A stretch of 64,000 nucleotides of DNA from JBKCUI01 sp052161625 (lineage in GTDB: Bacteria; Planctomycetota; Planctomycetia; Pirellulales; Pirellulaceae), in NCBI GenBank assembly GCA_052161625.1, contig CP197412.1; one strand, 5' to 3'. The translations under genes and the position numbers were made by a program. This document shows positions 33,919 to 42,328 of this stretch, piece by piece; position 1 is the stretch's first letter, and every line of letters begins with the position of its first letter. The notes under the pieces were generated by a model. That model saw only the letters and a list, made by a program, of their open reading frames with translations, was not told the origin of the DNA and ran no database searches.

Positions 33919-35249
33919 GCAACACGGAATTCAAACCTGTTCTACTCGGGAGAATCGGTCGGCCAGACAGCCAATCGCTAGCGTCCTATCGAGCGGATGG
34001 CGGTTACCTAGCGTTGGCAAAAGCCTTGTCGATGCCGAACACCGACGTGATCGAGGTCGTGAAGTCATCCGGTCTTCGGGGACGAGGCGGAGCAGGCTTC
34101 CCGACGGGTCTCAAGTGGACGTTTTTGCCCAAAGATGTCAACGGCCCCATTTATCTGTGCATCAACGGGGACGAGAGCGAACCTGGAACCTTCAATAACC
34201 GCGTGCTGATTGAAGAGGATCCACATCAAGTTCTCGAAGGGATCGTTATCAGCAGTTTCGCCACCCGCGCGACCACAGCCTATTTCTATCTTCGCTACGA
34301 GTATGGCCGCTGCTACCGTGTTCTGAAACAAGCGATCGATGAGATGTATGCCAACAATCTGCTCGGCAAGAACATCCTCGGATCCAATTACAGTCTAGAC
34401 ATACACTTGCACCGAGGTGCTTGTGCGTATATCTGTGGGGAAGAGACTGGGTTGATCGAAAGTCTCGAAGGCAAGCGAGCTTGGCCACGCATCAAGCCAC
34501 CTTTCCCCGCGATCGAAGGGGCGTTCCGCCGTCCGACCGTGGTCAACAATGTCGAGACGATGGCTTGTATTCCGCACATCCTGCAGCATGGCCCGGAATG
34601 GTTTATGTCGATGGGTGTCCCCAAGGATCCGAACAATCCACGCGACGCAGGCTCCTACGGTCCCAAGCTTTATTGCATTAGCGGGCATGTCAACAAGCCC
34701 GGACTGGTTGAGCTCCCGATGGGGATTACCGCCCGCGACTTGATCGATCAACATGCCGGAGGTGTCTGGAAGGGCCGAAAAGCCAAAGCGGTGGTTCCCG
34801 GTGGGATCAGCATGGGCTTTATGACCGAAAAAGAGCTGGACACTCCGCTGGACTTCAACGGACCAGGTCGAGTCGGCTGTTTGGGGCTTGGGACCGCCGC
34901 CGTCATCGTGATCGACGATCAGACCAGTATGGTGGATGTCCTTTACAACGCTTGTCGATTTTTCGCGCACGAGTCGTGCGGCCAATGCACCCCCTGCCGC
35001 GAAGGGACAGCTTGGTCGACGAAAATCCTCGAACGCATTCGCGCTGGGCATGGGAAGTTAAGCGACATCGATTTGTTGCTCGAGATTTCCTCCTCGATCG
35101 GAACGATTCCAGGCTCGACCATCTGCGGTTTGGCGGACGGTGCCGCTTGGCCTATCAAGACGGCCATTCATAAGTTCCGACCCGAGTTTGAAGAGTACAT
35201 CACCAGCGGTCGCAAGAGCGAAAGCCGACTGTTGGCGGGTGCCCATTAA
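33915..35249 (+). CDS. nuoF: Complex I subunit NuoF
   Basis: A 444-residue 51-kDa-type subunit that binds NADH and FMN. RGRGGAGFPTGLKW is the FMN/NADH glycine loop, NGDESEPGTFNNRVLIEEDPHQ and GAYICGEETGLIESLEG-type segments (here ACAYICGEETGLIE) follow, and the N3 cluster ligands are in ESCGQCTPCREGT with a later Cys in STICGLADGAAWP. It begins at ATGA with nuoE. The 45-bp gap before nuoG is short. Confidence 0.96.
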   Translation: MSNTEFKPVLLGRIGRPDSQSLASYRADGGYLALAKALSMPNTDVIEVVKSSGLRGRGGAGFPTGLKWTFLPKDVNGPIYLCINGDESEPGTFNNRVLIEEDPHQVLEGIVISSFATRATTAYFYLRYEYGRCYRVLKQAIDEMYANNLLGKNILGSNYSLDIHLHRGACAYICGEETGLIESLEGKRAWPRIKPPFPAIEGAFRRPTVVNNVETMACIPHILQHGPEWFMSMGVPKDPNNPRDAGSYGPKLYCISGHVNKPGLVELPMGITARDLIDQHAGGVWKGRKAKAVVPGGISMGFMTEKELDTPLDFNGPGRVGCLGLGTAAVIVIDDQTSMVDVLYNACRFFAHESCGQCTPCREGTAWSTKILERIRAGHGKLSDIDLLLEISSSIGTIPGSTICGLADGAAWPIKTAIHKFRPEFEEYITSGRKSESRLLAGAH

Positions 35250-35294
35250 TCACCGATCATTTCCCCTTCACCTTCTATTCACGAAAGCAATCCT

Positions 35295-37016
35295 GTGCCA
35301 AAGGTCATCGTTAACGATATCGAAGTCGACGCAGATCCCAAGGACAATTGCATCCTCGCAGCGCGCAAAGCGGGTGTTGAAATCCCCCACTACTGCTGGC
35401 ACGAGGCATTGTCGGTGGTGGCTTCCTGCCGAATGTGCTTGGTGGAAGTAGGCGAAAAGAAGCCAGATGGCACCATCGCCATGGGGCCGAAATTGGTCCC
35501 TGGCTGCCAAACGCCAATCAAAGAGGGGACGGTCATCAAGACCAACACTCCCAAAGTCAAAACATCGCAACAGATGACGTTGGAGCTCTTACTACTCAAT
35601 CACCCCCTCGATTGCTCCATCTGCGATCAAGCGGGCGAGTGCTACCTCCAGGACTACACGTACAAGTACGGCAAAGCACACTCCCGGTTGGATGAACCCA
35701 AACTTCAACGGGACGACAAATATCATATCGGAGAGCAAATTGCTTTGTTCACCGACCGCTGTGTGATGTGCACTCGATGCGTTCGATTCACACGCGAAGT
35801 GGCGGGAACGGCCGAATTACAAGTCGTTGCACGTGGCAGCCACGAAGAGATCGATGTCTTCCCCGAGACTCCTTGCAACAACAAGCTCGCCGGCAACGTG
35901 GTAGATCTATGCCCTGTAGGAGCCCTGTGCAGCAAAGATTTCTTGTACAAGAAACGCGTTTGGTGGCTCAAGCACGCCGAAAGCGTTTGCACGGGTTGCT
36001 CGACTGGGTGCAGCGTCCATGTCGATCAAAACGAGGACAAGGTCTATCGATTGCGACCTCGCGAGAACCCGCTTGCGCAAGGCCACTTCATGTGCGACGA
36101 GGGACGTTTCGGCTTCAAGTACATCCATGATGAACGACGACTGATCGCTCCCAAGGTCTCCAAGTCCAACACCGGCGCAGCGAATGGTTCCACTGCTCCG
36201 AATGCGGCTTCCCTGTCCCTCGGCGGAGCAGGAACACAATTTGCGGATCCGTGGAAAGATGTTCTTGCCATCACTCGTTCCAAAATCAAAGAAGCGATCA
36301 AGACCGATGCGCGAGGTTTTGTGGCCGTCCTGTCCCCGTTCATGACAGTTGAAGAAGCTTACTTGTTAGCGTCTTACTTGAAGCAGTTGGACACCCGCGT
36401 GCGATTGGTGATGGGTCCGGTTCCGATGATCGGTTCCGACGACATGTATCCGAAAGGTCCTAAGGGAGAGGCGCCCGAAGCTGGAAAAGTCAAATTCACG
36501 ATCCGGGCAGAAAAGTGCCCGAACCGATTGGGTGTAGAAGCAATTCTTCGGCACTTTGAAGGCGAAGTCATCTCGGTTGCACAGGTCGCGGCCAAAGCCG
36601 ACGCGACTGCTTGGTATTTCGTCGGTGGCTATCAGCATGGCTGGGTTACCGAGTCAATCGATCGCGGAGTCGGAACGCCTTCGCTCTTGATCGTCCAAGA
36701 CCTCTTCCCGTCACCATTGAGCGAACGTGCAGACATTGTCTTGCCTTCGGGAAGCTTTGCAGAGCGCGAGGGTACCTACGTCAACCACAGCGGACTAGCG
36801 CAAGCCGCTCAGGCTGCGATTCGCTCGCCCGGAGACGCGAGGGCAGACAGTCGCATCCTGATGGAATTGACGGAGCGAACTGGACTGTTTCATGCGACAG
36901 CCCTTCGGAAGGAAATAGGGAATGCGATTCGACCTCTCTCGGCGCTGAGCGTAGGGGATCTCGGAGAGCACGGAGTGAAGATAGGTGTGGCAGCTAAGGA
37001 AGCCGTTTTTGCTTAG
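35295..37016 (+). CDS. nuoG: Complex I subunit NuoG, short form
   Basis: A 573-residue 75-kDa-type subunit, started at GTG 35295. The N-terminal ferredoxin domain ([2Fe-2S], HYCWHEALSVVASCRMCLVEV), the His-Cys site (CSICDQAGECYLQDY), the double cluster CVMCTRCVRF and the CTGCSTGCSVHV site are all present. The molybdopterin-oxidoreductase-like C-terminal domain is only about 300 residues and starts after a Ser/Ala/Gly/Asn-rich linker (SNTGAANGSTAPNAASLSLG, about 294-313). Other bacterial NuoG proteins reach 700-900 residues, so part of that non-catalytic domain is lost here. Confidence 0.93.
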   Translation: MPKVIVNDIEVDADPKDNCILAARKAGVEIPHYCWHEALSVVASCRMCLVEVGEKKPDGTIAMGPKLVPGCQTPIKEGTVIKTNTPKVKTSQQMTLELLLLNHPLDCSICDQAGECYLQDYTYKYGKAHSRLDEPKLQRDDKYHIGEQIALFTDRCVMCTRCVRFTREVAGTAELQVVARGSHEEIDVFPETPCNNKLAGNVVDLCPVGALCSKDFLYKKRVWWLKHAESVCTGCSTGCSVHVDQNEDKVYRLRPRENPLAQGHFMCDEGRFGFKYIHDERRLIAPKVSKSNTGAANGSTAPNAASLSLGGAGTQFADPWKDVLAITRSKIKEAIKTDARGFVAVLSPFMTVEEAYLLASYLKQLDTRVRLVMGPVPMIGSDDMYPKGPKGEAPEAGKVKFTIRAEKCPNRLGVEAILRHFEGEVISVAQVAAKADATAWYFVGGYQHGWVTESIDRGVGTPSLLIVQDLFPSPLSERADIVLPSGSFAEREGTYVNHSGLAQAAQAAIRSPGDARADSRILMELTERTGLFHATALRKEIGNAIRPLSALSVGDLGEHGVKIGVAAKEAVFA

Positions 37017-37020
37017 TGTG

Positions 37021-37069
37021 CCATCGCCGGTCCCGTCAGGGACAGCCAGTGCTGGACAGCCGGTGATGG
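37021..37069 (+). other. Intercistronic RNA structure between nuoG and nuoH
   Basis: In the 105-bp gap an outer stem (37021-37030 with 37060-37069, ten pairs including one G-U) encloses two inner hairpins: GTCCC/GGGAC (37030-37034 with 37039-37043) and CCAG/CTGG (46-49 with 52-55). Together they form a three-way junction-like fold. No T-tract follows, so it is not an intrinsic terminator; a role in mRNA processing or stability is plausible but untested. Confidence 0.45.
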
Positions 37070-37121
37070 ACGGGCGAACGAATGAATCATCGATATCGAA
37101 TCAATCACAAGAACTGAACCC

Positions 37122-38315
37122 ATGGATTTGTACCAGACCTTAACCGACATGTGGCCGTCGCTCTGGCCAACGTTAGCGGCGATCGGCGTGATCCTCGCGT
37201 TCGTCCCAGTCCTGGGGCTCTACATGACGTTCATCGAACGGAAGATTGCAGCGTACGTGCAGGATCGGGTGGGTCCAAACCGCGTCGGTCCATTCGGCCT
37301 GTTCCAAGCGATTGCGGACGGGATCAAGATCTTTCTGAAAGAGCAGATCATTCCCGACCATGTTTACACCTTCCTCTACTTTGTCGCCCCCACCATCAGT
37401 TTGATGACCGCCATGTTCGCACTGGTTGTCATGCCGTTTGGTCCTGTCCCAGTCGAATACAAAGAGGGATTTCGATTCGTCGTCGCTCCTGGCATCGACA
37501 TTGGGATCATTTTCATGTTCGCCATCAGTTCGTTGTCCGCGTATGGGATCATCCTCGGTGGTTGGGCATCCAATAATAAGTACTCGCTTTACGGTGCCAT
37601 TCGTTCTTGTGCACAGTTCATCAGCTACGAGATTCCTCTGGGCCTTTCGATCATTGGAGTGATCGCAATCTCCGGTTCGTTGAATTTGGAAAAGATTGTC
37701 GCGACACAAGGTGGCTCGATTTGGGACTGGAATGTCTTTTGGCAGCCGCTGGCTTTTATCATTTTCTTCACCAGCGCATTGGCCGAAACAAACCGTCTCC
37801 CCTTCGACTTGCCCGAATGCGAGCAAGAGCTCGTCGGCGGATTCCATACCGAATACGGCGGAATCAAATTCGTGCTCTTCTTCTTGGCGGAGTACACACA
37901 CATTGTGACGGTCAGTTTCCTCACGGCACTCCTGTTCCTAGGTGGATGGCATTTCCCCGGATTGACGGGTCCTGTGGATGCTTCGTTAGGGGGAATGTTG
38001 CTTCGAACATTTGTTCTGGTGGCAAAAGTATGCGGCGTGGTTGTTTTTATTATGCTCCTGCGATGGGCTCTCCCTCGATTCCGATTTGACCAACTCATGG
38101 GTCTAGCTTGGAAGGGCCTCATTCCTCTCGGTTTGATCAATTTGGTTTTGGTCGCCATTGTGTTAACCCTGGAACTACCCAAGCACTTGCTCGCTGGAAC
38201 CGCATTGCTGCTGTTCGTGGCCGCAGTGTTCAGCAGTTATCAATTGCAGCGATCCATGAATCAAACCGCGAATGCCAGACGATTGAACAAAGGCGTACAA
38301 GGAGTTTCGGCATGA
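37122..38315 (+). CDS. nuoH: Complex I subunit NuoH
   Basis: A 397-residue membrane subunit joining the two arms and lining the quinone channel. The signature FIERKIAAYVQDRVGPNRVGPFGLFQAIADGIKIFLKE (about 37-74) and the later RLPFDLPECEQELVGGFHTEYGG (charged loop with conserved Glu) are intact. Eight or nine membrane spans are seen. It ends in ATGA shared with nuoI. An intercistronic RNA structure precedes it. Confidence 0.97.
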   Translation: MDLYQTLTDMWPSLWPTLAAIGVILAFVPVLGLYMTFIERKIAAYVQDRVGPNRVGPFGLFQAIADGIKIFLKEQIIPDHVYTFLYFVAPTISLMTAMFALVVMPFGPVPVEYKEGFRFVVAPGIDIGIIFMFAISSLSAYGIILGGWASNNKYSLYGAIRSCAQFISYEIPLGLSIIGVIAISGSLNLEKIVATQGGSIWDWNVFWQPLAFIIFFTSALAETNRLPFDLPECEQELVGGFHTEYGGIKFVLFFLAEYTHIVTVSFLTALLFLGGWHFPGLTGPVDASLGGMLLRTFVLVAKVCGVVVFIMLLRWALPRFRFDQLMGLAWKGLIPLGLINLVLVAIVLTLELPKHLLAGTALLLFVAAVFSSYQLQRSMNQTANARRLNKGVQGVSA

Positions 38316-38929
38316 CATCCAAGCGAGAAAAGACGGTCAAATGGGGTGAAGAGCCCAAGATTGGGTGGGTCGAAGCCATGTACCTACCCGCGGTCATGTC
38401 AGGAGTCGCAACGGCGGTTCGCCATGCTTTTTCCGGCAAGCCCATGACGCGGCAGTATCCCGAGGTCGAACCGGAAATCCCACCCAACTATCGAGGTGTA
38501 CACCGACTCAACCGAGACGAAGCGGGGCGAGTGAAGTGCGTAGCATGTTACATGTGCCAAACCGCATGCCCGGCGAATTGTATCGAGATTATTGCTGCCC
38601 CCGCGCCGAAGGACGATCCCCACTGGAAGGATCGCGACAAGTATCCGGCGACGTTCACGATCGATGAGCTCCGTTGCATCTACTGCGGTATGTGCGAGGA
38701 AGCTTGCCCGGTCGATGCGATCGAGCTGACGAGCATCTACGATCTGACCGGCCTATCCCGAGAGGAAATGGTTTTCGATAAGGAAAAGCTCCTGTCGGTC
38801 TTTGACAAAACCGTTCAAAGCGGCAAGGATCCGGTTCGCACCAATCGGGGTACGCTGGGGCCAGCATCCGAAGAGGCCCAATCGGCGAAACAAGGCCCAC
38901 CACCTCCAGGTCGTGGCCGTCATGGCTAG
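38312..38929 (+). CDS. nuoI: Complex I subunit NuoI
   Basis: A 205-residue 23-kDa-type subunit carrying clusters N6a and N6b. Two ferredoxin motifs are clear: CVACYMCQTACPANCIEI and CIYCGMCEEACPVDAIEL. The start at ATG 38312 overlaps the nuoH stop; the longer frame from 38108 lies inside nuoH. The C-terminus is extended by about 25 residues of Gly/Pro-rich sequence (GPPPPGRGRHG) that does not belong to the core. Confidence 0.95.
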   Translation: MTSKREKTVKWGEEPKIGWVEAMYLPAVMSGVATAVRHAFSGKPMTRQYPEVEPEIPPNYRGVHRLNRDEAGRVKCVACYMCQTACPANCIEIIAAPAPKDDPHWKDRDKYPATFTIDELRCIYCGMCEEACPVDAIELTSIYDLTGLSREEMVFDKEKLLSVFDKTVQSGKDPVRTNRGTLGPASEEAQSAKQGPPPPGRGRHG

Positions 38930-38956
38930 CCTTCGACTGCAGTTGATCGCGGTTGA

Positions 38957-39883
38957 TTGAATTGTTCCAACATTTTCATAAACGAGTCCAACGTGCCTAA
39001 CGAGCTCAACGTGATAGAGACCTTCGAGCAAAGCCATTTGCTCTTTGCCAACTTCATGGCACAGAGTGATGGTTTGTCCGAGATCGCCTCGGACGCCACC
39101 GATGCCATTTCGCAATCGGGATGGAACTGGGGAATGCTTATCCCTGTGTTCCTGGGAGCCATCGGCTATCTGCTCATTCAAGAAGGTTTGGTTCGGTCCA
39201 AGAGTTTGGTGGCGGCGGGACTGGCTGCATGGACTGTCTCTGCGGGAATTGCGGCGGCCTGGATGCCCGTCTCGCTCGATAGTTACATCCTCTACGCGTT
39301 TTGCGCACTAGCGACTGGAGGTGGCGTCGCGTTCCTCACCGCACGTCAACCGGTCCACGCGGCTCTCGGGTTCACTACCGCGGTTCTCTCCACTGCGGGC
39401 GTGTTGTTCATGCAATCCGCCTTGTTCATCGCCGCAGCGACCATGATCGTCTATGCAGGCGCAACGATTATTATCTTTTTGTTCGTGTTGATGTTTGCAC
39501 AGCAATCCGATCTGCGATCCTACGATCTCAATCTCACCAACCCCTATCTGGCGACGTCGATCGGCGTTGTCATGTTCGTTGCCGTTCTCGTATGTGTACT
39601 CGAACCGGGGGCAATTCCAGCCCGGCGTTTCGATACGTCCCGGCCTTACAGCTCTGCAACAACCGGCGCAGCCGAAGGGACCATTCCCATGACGGAGTTG
39701 GTAGGATCGCCGAGCCCGGCCACGGACTTCGCGGTTGCGATTCCTGATTCGACTGCGGAACTCGGTCGATCGCTCTACACAGATTACTTGGCTGCGGTGG
39801 AACTTGCCGGAGCTGTTCTTTTGGTTGCGACCATCGGTGCCATCGCCTTGGCGACCAGACCCGCCCCGGAGGTGAATGGATGA
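38957..39883 (+). CDS. nuoJ: Complex I subunit NuoJ
   Basis: A roughly 308-residue membrane subunit. Five spans are recognisable, first WGMLIPVFLGAIGYLLIQEG, and the third conserved span AATMIVYAGATIIIFLFVLMFAQQ contains the family's VYAGA/L segment. The start is uncertain: TTG 38957, GTG 38993, GTG 39011 and ATG 39056 are all in frame and none has a good ribosome site; the last would remove 33 residues. Between spans four and five there is an insert of about 55 residues (EPGAIPARRF...TAELG) rich in Pro, Ser and Thr. It overlaps nuoK by ATGA. Confidence 0.88.
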   Translation: MNCSNIFINESNVPNELNVIETFEQSHLLFANFMAQSDGLSEIASDATDAISQSGWNWGMLIPVFLGAIGYLLIQEGLVRSKSLVAAGLAAWTVSAGIAAAWMPVSLDSYILYAFCALATGGGVAFLTARQPVHAALGFTTAVLSTAGVLFMQSALFIAAATMIVYAGATIIIFLFVLMFAQQSDLRSYDLNLTNPYLATSIGVVMFVAVLVCVLEPGAIPARRFDTSRPYSSATTGAAEGTIPMTELVGSPSPATDFAVAIPDSTAELGRSLYTDYLAAVELAGAVLLVATIGAIALATRPAPEVNG

Positions 39884-40368
39884 ACGATTCCGTCATGTTG
39901 AGTTTGCTGGTCTTCGCGGGCGTATTGTTCGCGCTCGGATTCGTGGGTTTTTTAACCCGTCGATCCCTTATTCTTATGTTCCTCTCGCTGGAAATGATGT
40001 TGGCAGGGGTGAGCATCAATCTGATCACCTTCTCCAAGCACCATGGAAATTTCCAAGGCCAGGTCATGTCGATCATGGTTCTTTCGATCGCGGCGTGCGA
40101 GGCAGCCATCGCCCTCGCGTTAGTCGTGACGCTATACCGACGCAAAGCGACTTTGGACGTAAAGGAATGGGATGAACTGAGTGAAACCATTGTCCCAGAT
40201 GAACCGGAGTTGTTTACGAAGATTTCACAGTCAGAAATGCACTTCCCAACCTTGACCCCCTCTGGATTGGATCCAATGCAATCCCCAATTCCCGCCGAGT
40301 ACAAAGCGGAAATCGGTGCCGTGAATGTTTCTTCGGACAAGAAGTCGGAGACGGTAACCCATGCCTAG
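39880..40368 (+). CDS. nuoK: Complex I subunit NuoK
   Basis: A 162-residue membrane subunit. Residues 1-100 are the normal NuoK, with three spans and the conserved Glu in LSLEMMLAGVSINL plus AACEAAIALALVVTLYRRKA. About 60 extra residues follow (DVKEWDELSETIVPDEPELF...SVTHA region), hydrophilic and acidic, where most NuoK proteins stop. This tail would lie on the cytoplasmic side of the membrane arm. Its end overlaps nuoL by 8 bp. Confidence 0.94.
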   Translation: MNDSVMLSLLVFAGVLFALGFVGFLTRRSLILMFLSLEMMLAGVSINLITFSKHHGNFQGQVMSIMVLSIAACEAAIALALVVTLYRRKATLDVKEWDELSETIVPDEPELFTKISQSEMHFPTLTPSGLDPMQSPIPAEYKAEIGAVNVSSDKKSETVTHA

Positions 40369-42313
40369 TACACTTGCCTGGATCGTTCCACTCTCACCCT
40401 TGGTTGGCTGCATCGTCTGCGTTGTCCTCGCGATGCGTGGCGACAAGAAAATCGCGCACATCCCAGCGGTTCTTTCCCTTCTTCTCGCAGCCATCGCCAG
40501 CGTCGCCTTGGTCGTACAGCAGGGGCAAGGGGAGTTGGGAACGGCGACCTACAGTGGCTACCGATATCTGGATATCGGAAGTCTCACACTCGACATCGCC
40601 CTCAAGGTCGACACACTTTGCTTGACGCTGCTTTGCGTCGTGACGTGCATTTCCACTTTGATTGCGTTCTATTCTCGCGACTACATGCATGGCGATGGCG
40701 GATATGCAAGATTCTTTGCAGTGTTCTGCGCCTTCGTCTTCTGCATGACCATGCTCGTTCTCTCCCACAATCTCCTGATGATGTACGCGTTTTGGGAAGG
40801 CGTGGGAACCTGTTCTTACCTCCTGATCGGTTTTTGGTATAGACGACCGAGTGCAGCGCGAGCTGCCACGAAAGCATTCTTGGTCAACCGAGTTGCAGAT
40901 TGTGGTTTCCTTCTTGGAATCTTGCTGTTGGGCTACGCTATTGGGCAATTGCCTGGTGAAGCCTCGAGCGGTACCTTCGCTCGGCTCAACTTCGATAACA
41001 TTTTCAGCGTCCTTCCCGATCTCGCATCTCGGTATCCCGATTTGCTGGTCTGGATTGGGTTGCTACTGATGATCGGTGCTATCGGCAAATCCGCCCAGTT
41101 CCCCTTCCACGTGTGGTTGCCTGATGCGATGGAGGGCCCCACTCCCGTTTCCGCATTGATCCACGCAGCAACGATGGTCACGGCGGGTGTCTATTTGATG
41201 GCCCGTCTCTCTCCACTGATGGAATATACCCCTTGGGTCCTTTCGGTCGTCGGTTGGTTAGGGGGCATCACGGCTCTGATCGCGGCCATCATGGCGTTGT
41301 TCCAAAGCGATCTAAAACGCGTTCTTGCCTATTCGACAGTCAGTCAGCTTGGCTACCTATTCATGGCTCTCTCGGTCGGAGCGATCAAAGACTTTATGGC
41401 ATTGGCGGTTTCAGCAGCCATGTTCCACTTGGTGACACACGCCTTTTTCAAAGCGTTGCTCTTCTTGGCAGCCGGAAACGTGATGCACTCGATGGGCGAC
41501 GTGATCGACATGAACAAGTTCGGTGGATTGAAGCGAATCATGCCGAAGACGCACATCCTCTTTGCAATCGGAGCCGCAGCCCTGGCTGGATTGTTCCCAC
41601 TCGCTGGATTCTTTAGCAAAGACGGTATCTTGGCGATCCTATACGATGCCAGTTCCGATGGCGAATACGGTTTCCAATTCAAGGTCCTGCTGGCTATCGG
41701 TTTTGTCACCGCCTTGATGACTGCCATCTACACGGCCAAGGCCTACTTCCGAACGTTCCATGGCAAAGAAGTGATTCCCGAAGAAGCGGGGCATCATGCC
41801 CATGAATCAACAGGAGTTATGTTGGCACCGATGGCAATTCTCGCCGTTGGGGCCGTGATCGCGGGCGTTGCGTTGGGACCTACGCAGTACTTGTCGAAGT
41901 ACCTGGAAAAGACCCCTGCTCTCGAGGGACATCATGAGCATCACGAAGCGCTTTGGATCATGTTGGCTTCCGCGGTAGTCGGCATCGTTGGAGTGGTGAT
42001 CGGGGCAATGCTCGCGAAACGCCAACCTGGGGGAACCGAAGTAGCACTTTCCCCGTTGGCGACCGCTGGTCAGAATCGGCTCTACATCGACTGGGCTTAT
42101 CGCCAATTCATCGTGATGCCACTGGAGTTCTTCTCCGGGGTCCTGGCTTGGCTCGATGAAAACTTGGTCGACGCACTCGTCATGAAAATTGCCGAGGTAC
42201 CTCGCATCGTCGGTTTAGCAGGTCAAAGGTATCAAAATGGGCGGGTTCCCGCGTATACCTTCATGACAGCGGTCGGTGTGGCAGCGTTGGCGATCTGGAT
42301 TATCTCTCGTTAG
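40361..42313 (+). CDS. nuoL: Complex I subunit NuoL
   Basis: A 650-residue antiporter-like proton pump subunit. Motifs: MYAFWEGVGTCSYLLIGFWY (conserved Glu), FPFHVWLPDAMEGPTPVSALIHAATMVTAGVYL (conserved Lys/His region), LKRVLAYSTVSQLGYLFMA, and HAFFKALLFLAAGNVMHSMGD. The distal lateral helix is present after about 480. Start at ATG 40361. It is separated from nuoM by 15 bp. Confidence 0.97.
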   Translation: MPSTLAWIVPLSPLVGCIVCVVLAMRGDKKIAHIPAVLSLLLAAIASVALVVQQGQGELGTATYSGYRYLDIGSLTLDIALKVDTLCLTLLCVVTCISTLIAFYSRDYMHGDGGYARFFAVFCAFVFCMTMLVLSHNLLMMYAFWEGVGTCSYLLIGFWYRRPSAARAATKAFLVNRVADCGFLLGILLLGYAIGQLPGEASSGTFARLNFDNIFSVLPDLASRYPDLLVWIGLLLMIGAIGKSAQFPFHVWLPDAMEGPTPVSALIHAATMVTAGVYLMARLSPLMEYTPWVLSVVGWLGGITALIAAIMALFQSDLKRVLAYSTVSQLGYLFMALSVGAIKDFMALAVSAAMFHLVTHAFFKALLFLAAGNVMHSMGDVIDMNKFGGLKRIMPKTHILFAIGAAALAGLFPLAGFFSKDGILAILYDASSDGEYGFQFKVLLAIGFVTALMTAIYTAKAYFRTFHGKEVIPEEAGHHAHESTGVMLAPMAILAVGAVIAGVALGPTQYLSKYLEKTPALEGHHEHHEALWIMLASAVVGIVGVVIGAMLAKRQPGGTEVALSPLATAGQNRLYIDWAYRQFIVMPLEFFSGVLAWLDENLVDALVMKIAEVPRIVGLAGQRYQNGRVPAYTFMTAVGVAALAIWIISR

Positions 42314-42328
42314 GCGATTCGAACAGAT

